A stretch of 64,000 bases of DNA from Penicillium oxalicum (GCF_001723175.1 NC_064652.1:1-64000); one strand, 5' to 3'; counted from the stretch's first letter, positions 11,335 through 25,590 are shown. Made by a program: numbers and translations. Notes: generated by a model from the sequence alone, not told the origin.

Positions 11335-13412
11335 GGTTAATGTCGTGGAAAATCGCTCAGGGAATACATAATTTGCCGCGAACCTAATTGATGTCTTATA
11401 AAGCTCTCGTGCATCCGGATCTCAATACACCGACCGTAGTAACAGACCTCAAGAGCCACGTTAGAAAGCTCGACCGTTTCCTGCGTTGATGTATGCAGGT
11501 CCACCAATAACTGCGAACCTCGGAAAAAAGCCCACGCTCGGCGATCCGTCTTGGCATGCGGGGAGAGCGGGCGTCGAGACAGCGTCAACAAATCGACCGA
11601 TGGTTTTGCGGGTGACGAGCCCCCACCAGATATGATCAGCGTTGCTCTGCCACTCGCACCACGACAACTTCGGTCAGGATTAACCCGAGGTAGCCTGCAA
11701 TTGCAAGAGAAAATTCACAGATCCAACTACTGCGGCGCTGTGTTATGATTCCGTTCCGCGAGAAGGTGACGGTTTTTTTTCTCGCGAGCAATTCCCCGCT
11801 GGTCATGGTCATTCCTCCTCTATTAACTTGCGAGAGATGGAAGGGATATCCAAACCGTATCCAGGTTTGATGAGGCCGGATTGACAGGTTTCGCAATGCG
11901 ATTCGGAGAACAGTACGCGATAGAGAGAGCGGCGAGATCACGCAGTGCAAGAGAGGTGTCATTTTGCCGAGGAGTGGAAAATTAGCCATTTGAAGGAGGA
12001 CATTGCCTGAGCCGAGGACTAAAATGTCGATTTAAAACACGCAGACGAGTTTCGAGAGAAACCAGATGTAATAGGAACTTGACAAGCGACCTGCGTAGTG
12101 TTATCCTCGAAGTAGCGTTAACAGAGAGCGGGAGACTTTGAAAACAGCTCTCGGTGTCTTCTGCAGGAGGGCTCAACTGGTTCTCCAGAAGGGCGAACAT
12201 TTGGAATTGATAGCCTGAATTCTTGGGTATTGTGCCCGTGCATCATGTCAAGACCGTGGACGCTGGTCCAGGTGCGGTATATGGTTCAAAAACTACTTCA
12301 TATTATTGCTGTACTCGCTCTAATAACGAGAGCGGACGTAGGCAACAATGGAGAGAAATAGCTTGCCAAGGCCTCATAGCCGGAAGCCCTCCAGTCTTCA
12401 ATGTCCCGTGACGTCAAGTTGGCTGTCGCCCGTTCCCTCTTGTCGGAAAGAGGTCTGCGCGGAATTGCTCAGTTCTGCACCATCATCACCATAACCGATC
12501 CTGTCTCGACGGATGATGGAGTCCCTAGTTGACTGAATGGGCCAATGTGCTTCGCCAAGCTTGCTGCGCCTACAACAACGCCTTAATTCTTCCTGGTCAA
12601 CGTGGTTCCATCTGTTACTGCTGCAGGAGATCTGAATCGCCTGTCAATGTGGCACGCGCCGTTCACCCTACAGCTTAAGGCTGTATTTGCGACGCCTCTC
12701 CTTAGATATACCCCCTTCCCGAGTGCTTAAAAACTACTTACTAGCCAGTGCTAACTAGTATTGAGCTGCGGTATCTCATCGTCTTTTCCTGACACCGACT
12801 TACCGATGTGTTGACATATTCGATCGAAGCCCAACGAAGTCATTTAGATCGTCAATTCGACAAGACGGTGTTTCTGGCTATTCAGCCACTACTCGGCCGG
12901 GAGGCGCGTCTAACGCCGGTGCAGACCTTCTGAGTGAGTGCAGGAGTCCGTCGGGGCTCTCCTGATCTACATCGGTGCTCTCACGCGTGTCGTGCTGCCA
13001 TGACGCCATTACCCGCATATGACCTTCCTTTTTTCGTCTGGCGACGTTGCAGTCGACGCTAGTCTCATGTAAGAACTGTTTTCCGCTGCCTCCAATAGAG
13101 ATTTGCCAGGCAACTGGGTCCTGCATCAGATCGGCAGTTTCCGCTCGAGATCATCTTCAGGCCGGTCGCAATGTATGTGCGTACGCGATTTACTCCAGAC
13201 TTTGAGGAGGGGCAGGCATCGCACCGAGTCTGGGGGTCTACAGAAGCCTATGCATTGCGTATATTCGGTGCAATCATCAGGAGCGGAGGTGAGTAGAGTG
13301 CCACAATGCAGGCTCTTATAAATACCTCCGTAAGATCAACCAGATTGACAAGTTGGAAAGAATTAAATTATCCGGTGCGCATACGCTCAACGCTGGTGCA
13401 ACAGCCGTCACG
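11335..13412. other. Long intergenic region
   Basis: About 2.1 kb lie between the start of the lyase gene and the carboxypeptidase gene, which are divergently transcribed, so both promoters should be here. Short frames occur on both strands, none with a domain motif. A small unrecognised or decayed gene cannot be excluded. Confidence 0.5.
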
Positions 13413-15333
13413 ATGCACGTCCTGGCCCCCCTCATTCTGCTTGTGACGTCTGTCGCCGCCTTGCAAAGCCCACACCGAAAGAACAAGGTTGCGGCCCATG
13501 CCATCGCAACTTCCAGTCGCAAGAGGAGCGCTCCCAAGGCTGAGACCAATTTTCAATTCCGAAACAACGTGACTGAGAGTGAGTCGCTATTCGTGCTCGA
13601 TAGCCTCATGTAAAGGCGATGGGGGCTCATGACTATGGCTAATCATGAATATCAAGAGTTTTTCGTTGATGGAACAAATTTCCCCAATGTCACCTTTGAC
13701 ATTGGCGAAAGCTACGCTGGTCTCCTCCCCAATACGCCGCACGGCAACTCCAGCTTGTTCTTCTGGTTCTTTCCGTCGACAAATTCAAAGGCCAAGAAAG
13801 AGGTGAGTTGGCTGTATCGCTGTCCGTCCGTGAAGGAAACAACGGGGAAAGTGCAGAGGCTAATCCCGGTCATCCATCAATGCAGATCACAATTTGGTTG
13901 AATGGTGGACCAGGCTGTAGCTCTTTGGCTGGGCTGCTTCAAGAAAATGGACCGTTCCTGTGGCAGCCAGGCACATACGAGCCCTTCGAGAATCTGTTCG
14001 CTTGGAACAAGTTGACGAATATGGTCTACATTGACCAGCCTGCTGGCACAGGATACTCACCTGGTCCATCCACTGTGGAGAATGAGTACGATGTTTCCAA
14101 CCAATTTAACGACTTTTGGCGGAGATTCATCGATACCTTTCATATGCAAGGATACAAGATATACATCACAGGCGAGAGCTACGCCGGGCAGTATATCCCG
14201 TACATTGCCTCCGGCATGTTAGATCAGGAAGATCGGGAACATTTCAACCTCAAGGGCATTCAGCTCATCGATCCATCAATCAACGAGGATAACGTGATGA
14301 TATACGGTACGCCTTCCATTCCTAGCTCATCTCTCTATATGATACATTTTTCGCAGAGCTGACAGATGCCCTGCCACAGCTCCCGCAGTTCCGGCCCTCA
14401 ACTACTTCTCTCCCGTGTTCAATCTGAACGAGACTTTTATGAAGCATATCAACGAGCGTGCACACAAATGCGGATATAATAAGTTCCTCGATGAGGCGCT
14501 CACATATCCGCCCCCCAAGAACTTCCCCACTGCGCCTGACCCCACTCGTGAAGGATGCGACGTCTGGGATCAAGTGGTTGTGGCAGCCACCTTTGTCAAT
14601 CCCTGCTTCAATTTCTATCACCTCACGGATGTTTGTCCTTTCCAGTGGAATGTCATGGGCTTCCCGTCTCTGGCTGGGGGTCCGAACAACTACTTCAACC
14701 GATCAGATGTTCAAAAGGCTCTCCATGTTGGGCCCACTAACTATGCTATTTGCGGGGGTCCAATCTTCCATCATGGAGACGAATCAGTCCCTAGTGCGCT
14801 TGGACCACTTCCCAGTGTGATTGAACGCACGAATAACGTCCTCATTGCTCATGCTTGGGGAGACTATCTCCTCTTCTTGAACGGAACGTTGGCCACGATC
14901 CAGAATATGACATGGAACGGGGCTCAAGGCTTCCAGAAGCCCCCAGTGGAAGATCTCTTTGTGCCATACACGGATTCGGTCTCTGCGATTGCAAATGGCA
15001 ACCCACAAATCCCCTTCACGGCAGATGGTGGCGCCGGTATTCTGGGTACAGCTCACACCGAGCGTGGGCTGACTTTCAGTAGTGTCTTTGGATCAGGACA
15101 CGGTAAGAATTACCGACCGCTTTGATTCAATCGCCTATAGACCCCGCTCTTTCGCATCGACGTTTTCTGCCTTTGCGCATTTTGAATGTTCTATGGAACT
15201 TTTGCTGATACCAAGTCTTGCTCTCCCCTCAGAAATCCCCGAATATACGCCTGGCGCAGCCTATCGGCACCTTGAGTTCCTGCTTGGCCGTATCGACAGC
15301 CTTCAAGACAAGAGTCCGTTCACAGCCTTGTAG
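13413..15333 (+). CDS. Secreted serine carboxypeptidase, family S10
   Basis: Removes C-terminal residues from peptides, probably in the extracellular space or wall. Five exons (13413-13578, 13657-13802, 13886-14306, 14380-15102, 15233-15333) encode 518 residues. The signal peptide is [16 protein letters not shown]. The oxyanion/substrate motif [11 protein letters not shown] follows the third exon start. The catalytic Ser lies in [11 protein letters not shown], the Asp in [12 protein letters not shown] and the His in [13 protein letters not shown] basic stretch after the signal peptide (residues 20-45) may be a short propeptide. Many NxS/T sites suggest glycosylation. The last intron splits the catalytic His region, so a single-frame reading would miss it. 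It is closest to secreted fungal S10 enzymes rather than vacuolar CPY. Confidence 0.92.
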
Positions 15334-16112
15334 TTTGCTGTCAAGGGCTTAGCAGAACACCAGAATGATATACTGTCTGGTGAATAAGCCATATCAGCCA
15401 ATCGAAGAGGCAGTTCTCGTGTATCGAAGAGAACAGACTGTGGAAGGAAATATGCCATTCGGAATACGGGAATCACAGTTGCGATAGACCAGTGTTGTAG
15501 CTAGTCAATAATTGAAACCCTTTGCAGAATGCAGACTTCGAAGGAAGCCCTTCTATCAAAATGGATTATCCCACTGAAATTGTGCATGCGACAACACCTC
15601 TTCATCATGCAGATGATTGCCACGGATTAGCTCAAATTGTGGATTTCAGTCCAAATTACCGCATTGGGCCCCCTGTGTTGTGCCTCAGGCCTTAACAGTG
15701 ACGAAGACAACTTCAGGGAGGCGCGGGCTCCCAACGGGGACTAGCGGCGCCGGCAGTTGTGGACTCAGCCCATCAGTCGTCCTCGTCTGCTTGTCCAGTC
15801 AACGCTGTGCACAAGGGATTGTTGACGTGAAATAGAGCCACTCTCGTCTCTCTGGCCTTTTCCCGCCTGACTAAGAGCCAGAAAAAATGTAAAAGCCCCC
15901 ACCGCAGTGAATATACAGCCTTGGTCTTGAGGAACCTGCACCCGCTGAAATTGGAATACAAATAGCAAAGGCGCCACAGTGGTCAGACAGCGCCCTACTT
16001 CGTTCAAGACGTTTCAGTCTAGGTTTCCGTGCTTTCTTTCTGCATTCTTTGGGACATCACAACCATCGCCCTTCTCTCAGCCAGACAAGCCGGTGTCCCA
16101 GTGGTTCATGAA
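15334..16112. other. Intergenic region
   Basis: Nothing is recognised between the carboxypeptidase stop and the acetyltransferase start. The frame upstream of the chosen acetyltransferase ATG remains open to 16029, but that extension lacks conserved features. Confidence 0.55.
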
Positions 16113-16810
16113 ATGGAGCTGTCACTACCCCTGCCTAACCAATCAATATATTTGACGGCAATTCCACAGTCGCTGGGTGCGATTGAGAGCGAGCGTCTGC
16201 AACTTCGACCCATCTGTGCTGACGATGCTGCTGCAATCCTGGCTATTCGCTCGAGGCCCGAGGTCGCGAAGAATAAGTACGTGAAAATAGTGATCTTTCA
16301 GTAGGTATGCAGGCGTGGTACCGAGGAATTGACACTTTTTGCGATCACTTCAGCGACCCAAAAGAACCTTTCAAATCTTTAGATGAGGTGTACGAATGGA
16401 TGGCCAGCAAAGTTTTTGATGGGGGCCCTCCAGGAATCACTGGACTCTCATTTACTTTGGCCATCCTCGACAAATCAATCTCGCAGCCGGAAAAGCAGGT
16501 GATCGGGTACGTGGGGGTGAATACACTGACACCATGCCCGATGCTTGGGTATTCGTTGCTCCCAGAAGCATGGGGCAAAGGATATGCGACAGAAGCATTG
16601 CGTCTTTTACTCGAGAAATGGTGGGATCTACCTCGGCGCGAGAGCACTGGGAAGGGAGATGACCCTGAGAGAATTTTTGCCATTTGTGAAAAGGCTAATC
16701 TCGGGAGCTCGGGAGTCCTTCGCAAATGTGGATTTCAGCTTGTTGCCGAGGGGTATTTCGAGTCGGATGAATTGCAATTATGGGGTCTTGCGCAGCCCAC
16801 CTCGGCGTAA
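16113..16810 (+). CDS. GNAT-family N-acetyltransferase (RimJ/RimL-like)
   Basis: Two exons (16113-16276, 16354-16810; 77-bp intron) give 206 residues. The protein opens with the family pattern ESERLQLRPICADDAAAILAI (first beta strand and helix). The acetyl-CoA-binding region is LGYSLLPEAWGKGYATEAL, with the Q/RxxGxG-type loop as WGKGYA, and the fold closes with NLGSSGVLRKCGFQLVAEG. This is the Acetyltransf_3 arrangement used for protein N-termini, antibiotics or polyamines; the substrate cannot be read from sequence. I chose the internal ATG at 16113 because homology starts shortly after it; an in-frame ATG at 16029 would add 28 residues without family features. The intron removes an in-frame stop at about 16303. 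Confidence 0.8.
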
Positions 16811-18684
16811 GCTCTTTTGTAGCTTGCAATGGGGGTTAACCACACGTCTTTCAAACTCCATGTTCCACTATAACACTTTCAATACAAGGGGCAGTTACCT
16901 CCCGAGGTGATTTGATGATTCGAGTGCCATGATCCAGGAAGACTGCTCACCTCACTATCAAGTAGCTGAGTCTGCACTTGTCCTCTCACGTCTTGGGTTG
17001 GTCATGAACCCGTAGAGGGATTAGCACCTCGTTTTCGAACTCTATTTGAAGTAACAGGGCTGCAGTTCGGGAGACGGAGACCTGACTACGGAGATCACGA
17101 GAGCTAAAAATCTGTCCACTTCACCATGGTGGTCACTGGAGTAGTAGACAACAACATAGCACCTGAGTATTGGAGTATGTCGTGCGGTCCGTTGTTCTTG
17201 GCCCTGTCAAAGGTGGCCACTTTGCGTGAACAGGGGTCGAGGCGGGGACTGTTATTGGGCCAAAAATATAAGCACCAACCTTTTATTCGATTAGTTCCCC
17301 ACCGACGTATATGGAGACTTTCGAGTACCAAAGGAGGATATAGAAATACGCGCCAAGTTCCATTGGCCCTTTGTTTTCGATCGTTTCAGGCAGAGAACAG
17401 AATGAGCCTGAGTGCTCTTCACATGCTCCAAGATATATCTGGACGAGGATTACCTGATTCGCATTCAAAGCTGGATGCTTTGGCATCAGTGTCCAGGCAA
17501 GTGGCTGCACATTAAAAGTACCCAGGCATGAACCTATGCTGAATTTGAACCATTCACATCGTGCATAGATATGTGGACCGGGATGCAGATCGTAATTCCA
17601 ATCTACATCAAGGCCAGAATAATATGGCTTTGTACGAGAGAATGTTTCATGGAGCACTGATCGACTGGGCCAACGTGCAGATGCAAATATCAATGTCTTA
17701 GTAGGTCAAATGTGCCGACTAGGGGAAGGGCTGAAGGGAGGGATTCTTCCGAACACGGAAAAAATCGACCGCCGCCTCCCGTGACACCGTGTCGGAGATC
17801 TTTTCATTTACAACAGTCATCCAGTCACACCCCACATACCGGCTGTGAGGTTTGACCCATTCGAAACATATTCGCTAGTCTCTGCGGTAGTCCTTTGGTC
17901 ATCATTGATGATGATCTGAGCCTGGCACCCCCTCATCAAGAATGCTCAATTATGAGAATGCTTCACCGCATGTGTTTCTCCGATGTTGGTGGGGGAGGCA
18001 GCGCGCGGCATCGAGAACCCGAGGCAATGATCCACTTCGAAAGCACCTGAACCCCAGACAAACCACGGACCATAGTGTGATCATCTACCCAAGACAAACG
18101 AAAGAATCCGGGGCGCGATGGAAGGGGAGCCAAAACCACAAGTGTGATTGGAAGGGTGACAAAGCACAGACTGCTGATCCCGGCCCACCACGACTGAGAT
18201 CGCCGTCACCCCGGAAGGTAAACCGCTTTCTGATGCGGAGGAACAACGTAGGCAACGAGGCACCGGCACCTACCGAGGAATTTTCGCACGGTATCCACAG
18301 ACGCACTAAGCTTCAATTGGACTGAAATGGCCGAGATAGAATAGCCGATCAGTACTTGATCCTAGGCCACATGACAGCACAGTCGGAGTTCATGTGGACT
18401 CATGACGATCTTGCGCGGTTCAAGCAGGGAGAAAAACTGGTGCAAGTCATATATTATGGACCAGGCACCCCCCGTCTCAACATCTCTTTTTAGAGAAAAC
18501 GAATTTATCCTCGAATCATACATATTTGGATCTGCATTTAGTGATACATACTTCCGATTTTGATCTTGTTCCTGGACCGATACTTTTTCAATTCGCGCTC
18601 TTCAACACAGTTGCGACCTTCTTCCCTACCAATCCCTTCCTAGTGTGCCGTTCTTTCATTGAGGCCTACTCAACTTGACTGAAG
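16811..18684. other. Long intergenic region upstream of the Sec14-like gene
   Basis: Frames of up to 136 codons occur (minus strand 17283-17693, plus strand 17942-18325), but their translations show no family motif and no paired splice structure. The final 200 bp are pyrimidine-rich, as in fungal 5' leaders. I see no RNA gene. Confidence 0.45.
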
Positions 18685-20363
<1,679 letters not shown>

Positions 20364-21097
20364 CGAAGCGATCTGTCAGAGCAATGCAAGCTTTAGTTCA
20401 CAAGAGAAAATTGAGCCCCTTGATTTAATAGTTTTGCAGGCCATATTGTGTGCACCTCATATTTGAGAAAATTGATACCTTCGACCATGGTATGTCGGCC
20501 AGAAATAAATTATTACGAAGTGCTCCAGGCGATGAATACACTCTCCGCGTTCTCGGGGAGAGGGGGGTTCTACCGTAGAACCTCTGCACTACATACGACT
20601 GAATGGAAGTGAGTCAAGCTCCCAGATGGACAATTCAGCTGCCACCAACCCTATTTCGGTTATAGCCCGATAGCTCTGTGTCGAAGCGTAGAGCCGGGCG
20701 TTGTCATTTCCTGAAAATAAATAATCATCTGCGATATCATTTTGTGACCCCCACTCACCTTCCAGTCACTTTGATTCCGGGCATCTATGAGGAACATCAA
20801 GTCATGTTGACCGCATTGATGGGCCATTCTAACAAAATCGAAATTTATGGATGGGCAATGATTTGTGACAAAGACTGTCAATGCGTAGTATGTTCCGGTG
20901 TAGAATGCAACAAATGGCTGGGCTGGTAATCAGCTCACAGCGGTATTGTGAGTTTGATAATTGAAACGCGCGCGCGAGAGAGAGAGAGATTGACTAAAAA
21001 AGGGAAAAGACAGGTCAAGTGATGGACCTGATAGAGCGCATGGTGTTTTCTAATATTCCTCTGCGGACAAAACACCAGAATCACCAAGGAGCCGGGG
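20364..21097. other. Intergenic region between convergent genes
   Basis: This lies between the 3' ends of the Sec14-like gene and the sugar phosphate cyclase gene. Apart from a (CG)n(AG)n microsatellite at 20967-20989, nothing is recognised. Confidence 0.6.
20967..20989. repeat. (CG)n(AG)n compound microsatellite
   Basis: Five CG dinucleotides are followed directly by AG dinucleotides. It is a simple repeat in the 3' flank of the cyclase gene, with no evident function. Confidence 0.85.
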
Positions 21098-22732
21098 TCA
21101 TGTCTGAGCCTGAACAGTGGGCAGACCATTAGCGTGGCCATTAGGAGCGAGGTCCTTGAGCTCGCTCGTCAGTCCCGTCCTCAACACTCCGTCGTTGACC
21201 CCAGCGGCATTCTCGATTGGCTTCGAGCCATTGGTCTCGGGCTCTTGCACGGGCTCTGGCACGGCCTCCTCCGTGGTAGTGTTGACAGTGTAACCGGTGT
21301 CACTGGCATCGACATAAGCCTCAATACCAGCACCGTTGCGAGGGTACTCCGCCATGAGGGCCTTGTGGCGACGGAGAGCAGCCGCCATCTCCTGGTCAGT
21401 AACGTCATTCAGGAATTTGCAGCTCCCCAGGGGGCTTGGCACGGCCGCACGGAGCAAGCCGTCACGTGTCTTGAGAATAGCCGCCGTGGCCTTGGCAAGG
21501 ATATCCTCATTGAACAGCTCGTGGTCCATGGACAGCCCACAACGGGAGAAGAGCTTCAAGATTCTGCGGTGCTCCTCGTCACTCAGCAAGCCACGAATAT
21601 TGGCCAGAGTGGCAGAGTAGGCCATGTCGATGGAGATAGCGTGGCCATGACGGAGAGGGGTTGGTGGCGTGAGCTGTTGGGCTGTCAGCGACCATGCTTT
21701 CATAAGACCCATGGTGAACAAAGACACATACCTCGTGCAGGGGTGACCATGTGTGACCATAGGCAATGACTCGGTCAAGACCGATCTCGTGGAGGTTGGG
21801 AGTCTCCAGCTTCAGCATCTCAAAGATGCCGTTCCTGTTGATTTCATCGGCGGCCTTTCTCACTTCCTCGTTCTGACCAGCGCGTCCGAACTTGGTGGAG
21901 ATCAGCTGCTCACAATACTTGTCGAGCAAGTCAAATGTGGGCAAGTGCGCACAGCTGGAGATCTTGATGAGCTCGGCGAATCCATTTCGCACTTGAGCCT
22001 CCGGCAGAGTGCGGAGGAATCCAAAGTCGAGGAAGGTGTGGATTGGCGCGTGGTAGGCACCGAGGCGATTCTTATAGTTGCCGTAGTTGACAGCAACCTT
22101 GATGCTGACACTGGCGTCGATCAGGCCAATGACGGTTGTGGGAATGCGGATGTAGTTGGTGTTCCGTCGGTATGCGGCGCAGGCGAATCTATTTCATTGT
22201 CACGAAATTGTCAGTCAGACTGCTCTGCAGGCTCAAGTGTCTGGCAACTGATTGGCATTCCTTTCACTCACCCAGCTACGTCGGTCACCAAACCGCCACC
22301 CTAGGAGCAAAAAAGACGTCAGCATATGAGTCGCACCCTGACGAAGACTTGAGAGAGTAACAGAGATCTCGGGAGACGACTTACGACAACCAGGACGGGC
22401 TCCTTGCGGATGATTCCAAAGTCGGTCATGGAGTCCACAATCTGAGTAAATGTCTCCAGGGACTTGGCCTTCTCGCCAATCATGGTCTGGTGAATCTTCA
22501 GTTCGATGTTGTGATGCTTGAAGTAGTCTTGCATCTTCTGGCCATAGATGTCATAGATGTTCTTGTCCATGATGGCCAAGCAACGACCCCATCGCTCATA
22601 CAAGTGAGCCAGCTGATTGTTCTGAGTCTCAAAGACACCATCCAAGAACGTAAAGTCGTATTCAATTTTCTCGTATCCCTCCACGTGGAAACCACTCTTT
22701 GTCTCCACGACAGAAGCCTTGAGGTCCGACAT
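21098..22732 (-). CDS. Sugar phosphate cyclase, desmethyl-4-deoxygadusol synthase-like (mycosporine pathway)
   Basis: Expected to cyclise sedoheptulose 7-phosphate to desmethyl-4-deoxygadusol, the first step to mycosporines. Four exons (22732-22385, 22300-22272, 22188-21732, 21673-21098) give 469 residues. It belongs to the dehydroquinate-synthase fold: the NAD-binding loop is [12 protein letters not shown] (117-128), built across a 29-nt exon. Metal ligands by homology are Glu198 (AELIK), a His in GHTWSPLHE (271-278) and His287 in LRHGHAI. The last 70 residues are a Glu/Pro/Asn-rich tail without known fold. It is divergent from the O-methyltransferase gene at 24124 with a 1.4-kb shared upstream region, and the ATP-grasp gene follows. 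That company favours this cyclase over true dehydroquinate synthase (in fungi part of the AROM fusion) or epi-valiolone synthase. A phylogeny would settle the subtype. Confidence 0.9.
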
Positions 22733-24123
22733 GTTTAATACGTGAATAGAGTGTGAACAACCTTTGAATGAGACTTGTTCAGGGGGAAAAATAGACAGTT
22801 TGTTGAGTCGCCAACGTCCATTTGGCCCGGGCCCATGTCACTTATATACCCCCTCCACTGTCTCAAAATCGCTCACATGGCCTGTATTGCCCGGTGTACC
22901 CGAGGTTGGACGAAGCATCCATCGTGAATGGTCCACGTTCCATCTTCCTCTACGTCTGGAAAGCGGCATCCGAATTGGTCATGGCTTCCCAAAGACTTGG
23001 AGCAAGATGATTCGTAACGGGGTCTTTTTCACGCCATATTTGGGAATTTTCGACTGACTCCTCTTTCCAAAAGGAGAAGAACAACGAAATGTCAATTTCA
23101 CGATATTTTTTCACCTTGAATGGCCATGAAGATCTGGGAAAGAAAGCCGAAAAGGGCAGGTACCCAAACAGAACAGGCCTGAACAATGCATTGTGCACCT
23201 AGTCGAGCATCAGGCCTGATTTAGCACTGCGAGTTTCGGAGGATCTGTACGAAGATCCATCGTGATAGGAGATAAGATCCGCTGAGTTTTGGCTTTCCAT
23301 GTTTCATGCATGCATCTCGCAGGCAGAATACGTTGCCAACATTTTATGGTGAGGTCATGCAGGGGCCCGCCAGGCGATCCTCGACAAAGCGAGGCCTTTT
23401 TTGACTCAACACAGTTGATCATCCAGTTGAGGGACATCTACTGCACATGTCCAAGCAAGAGTGGATTTGACCAGAGTCCACTGGCACAAAGACTCACAGA
23501 CTTCAAAGGTTATTCCGAACAGTATTGCAGCGACACGTTGAAAATCAGGTTTCCGTGAGGGGTAGAAGCTTTGCAAGGTCTCCATGCCATCGATCTCGCT
23601 CGATTCAACCCCCAGTGTAGAGAATATTTGAAATTTCCCGCGCCAATAGTGGAGCTTTACTGGATCAGGTACCATGTAGATTCAACCACAGACCTAGCCT
23701 GCCCGGTGGAATTTCCGCTCCAGGTCTTCGAGTTGCATGGAGACATGTGCTCCGTGAGGGGTGCGCGGATTCGGCCATGCATTGACAATCGACGTAATTT
23801 GCTGTACAGAGCAAAGTATGACGGCTCATGTCATGCCACATTGCTCTTCAGATGAAACCCTCTCATTCCTGAAGGGGGAAATAATAATAAAATTGTGGGT
23901 TTTCTCCGCTCACTGAGGGGACCCGACACGAAGACACCGCTCAACTGTGCTGTACCACCCCCGGATCGTTCTCGTGCCGGTTCTTGGCTTTGTAGAAATT
24001 CCAGGATCAATCTTTGCGAGCGCTTAAACAGAAGCTCAGTCATTCATTTTGCTTTCGTTCATCTTTCTTGTCAGACGAAGCTCTAGGAAGAAATATACAA
24101 TCCTCCCCCAGGGATCTACTACA
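22733..24123. promoter_or_regulatory. Bidirectional promoter region of the mycosporine cluster
   Basis: This 1.4-kb region separates two divergently transcribed pathway genes and holds no supported coding sequence. A TATATAAG box on the minus strand (22843-22850) sits about 113 bp before the cyclase ATG. On the plus side the sequence just before 24124 is a pyrimidine-rich leader. Shared control of the two genes is an inference from layout. Confidence 0.6.
22843..22850 (-). promoter_or_regulatory. TATA box of the sugar phosphate cyclase gene
   Basis: Reading the minus strand gives TATATAAG, 113 bp upstream of the start codon at 22732. Position and sequence suit a fungal core promoter. Confidence 0.5.
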
Positions 24124-25053
24124 ATGACAGACGCTGGATTTGACAAGACCAAGGCCTACGCGGCTCAAGAGGAAGGCACTGGATACTTTGACGATGGCCG
24201 TGAGATTGAACTATTGCATTTCGTTTACGCGCATCCAGATCTGGACAATATCCGGGGGTCACCTGAAAAAGTCCTCAGGGCAATTGATGAATTTGGCCGG
24301 ACCAAGAAATATCTCATGAACGTTGGCGAGGACAAGGGACGAATTGTCTGCGACTTGATCCAAGAAGTCAAGCCCAAGACCATGGTGAGTTGATGTCACC
24401 ATGCCCCCACATTTTCAAAATCGCCGATGGATTGACGGTCAATACGCTCTCAGGTCGAGTTGGGGGGATACGTTGGCTACTCATGCATCCTCTTCGGTAA
24501 CATGCTCGCCAAAGTGGGCGGCCAGCGTTACTTCAGCCTCGAGATGAATCCCGAATTTGCCGCCGTTATCATGTCTTTGGTCCACCTGGCAGGCCTCTCG
24601 CACATCGTCGAGGTCGTCGTTGGGCCCAGCGATGCCTCCCTTGCGCGTCTGCACGCAGAAGGACAATTGCAACTCATCGATCTTTTGTTCCTCGACCACT
24701 ACAAACCCGCATACACCACCGATTTGAAGCTGTGTGAAGAGTTGAAGCTTGTGCGGCCGGGCTCAGTTCTCGCCGCGGACAACGTCATCAAGCCCGGAAA
24801 CCCAACTTACCTCGATTACGTGCGCAGCAATGTGAATCAAAAACGGGCCAAGCTTGGTGAGATCCACCGGGGTGAAGAGTTGCCCGAGGATACTGTCGAC
24901 CAGTACAAGAAGCGTTATGCCACAATGCAATTCAACAAAAGCCCCGGCAATCCCAATCTCGTGTACGAAAGCAAAATCGTCCACAGTTTCGAGCCCACGG
25001 GCGTTCCGGTACAGCAAGAACCCGAGCTCTGGCGCTGTCAACTGCGAGGCTAA
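24124..25053 (+). CDS. SAM-dependent O-methyltransferase of the mycosporine cluster (COMT-like)
   Basis: Expected to methylate desmethyl-4-deoxygadusol to 4-deoxygadusol. Two exons (24124-24384, 24454-25053) encode 286 residues. The fold is that of catechol O-methyltransferase: SAM-binding motif VELGGYVGYS (88-97), an acidic residue after strand 2 (FSLEMNPEF), and the metal/substrate triad in LFLDHYKP (Asp168) and AADNV (Asp196, Asn197). All three metal ligands of the COMT class are present, so activity should need a divalent cation. The intron lies just before the SAM loop, so both exons are needed for a working enzyme. It is divergent from the cyclase gene and lies upstream of the ATP-grasp gene on the same strand. 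Assignment to the pathway rests on this grouping. Confidence 0.9.
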
Positions 25054-25218
25054 TCAATTTTTAGGACGGCGTTGAAATCACTCGATGCGTGGGCGAAGAC
25101 GTGCAGTAGCTCCATCCCGAAGCTGCCCATGGCGGCGATCATGACTGGCCGGTCTACCAATGTCGGACACTTTGCTGATCATTAGATTTTTCGAAGTCAT
25201 CAACGAACGGATTAGAAA

Positions 25219-25227
25219 TTATCTGAT
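25219..25227 (-). promoter_or_regulatory. ATCAGATAA GATA-factor motif
   Basis: The plus strand reads TTATCTGAT, a perfect match to the fungal iron-regulator consensus ATCWGATAA on the minus strand. It lies about 700 bp before the ATP-grasp start. Confidence 0.3.
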
Positions 25228-25581
25228 TTGCTGGCTTTACTGGACTTCCCTTTTTTTCCCCCTCATTTTGTTTTGTAAACAATGGCCTACCCTCGCTATG
25301 ACCCCTACAGCCGCGGGGTTCATGTCCGTCGTGGACAAGTAAATCTTCAGCGACCTTGGAGCTTGGATGGATCCACTCTGTCTGGTTGCCCCGCCAAAGC
25401 AGAAAAAGGGAAAAAATTAAATCAAATATTGGAAATCATAAATCTGAAAAATGTAAATGAAATTAATTCATCAATCAATTCATGACACGACACAGAACTG
25501 GAACGGCGAGGAAAAGGAGACAACAAGTAGACAGGTGGGGGAGACGCTAGTGAGAACGACAGAAGACGAAGTCAAAATCAA

Positions 25582-25590
25582 ATCAGATAA
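25582..25590 (+). promoter_or_regulatory. ATCAGATAA GATA-factor motif
   Basis: A perfect ATCWGATAA match about 330 bp before the ATP-grasp ATG, the second such site in this intergenic region. Confidence 0.3.

Noticed and set aside
17283..18325. Frames of 127-136 codons between the acetyltransferase and Sec14-like genes
   Set aside because: No family motif, no splice structure and unusual composition; treated as intergenic.
21134..21769. 211-codon open frame on the plus strand
   Set aside because: Antisense to the last exon of the sugar phosphate cyclase, with low-complexity translation.
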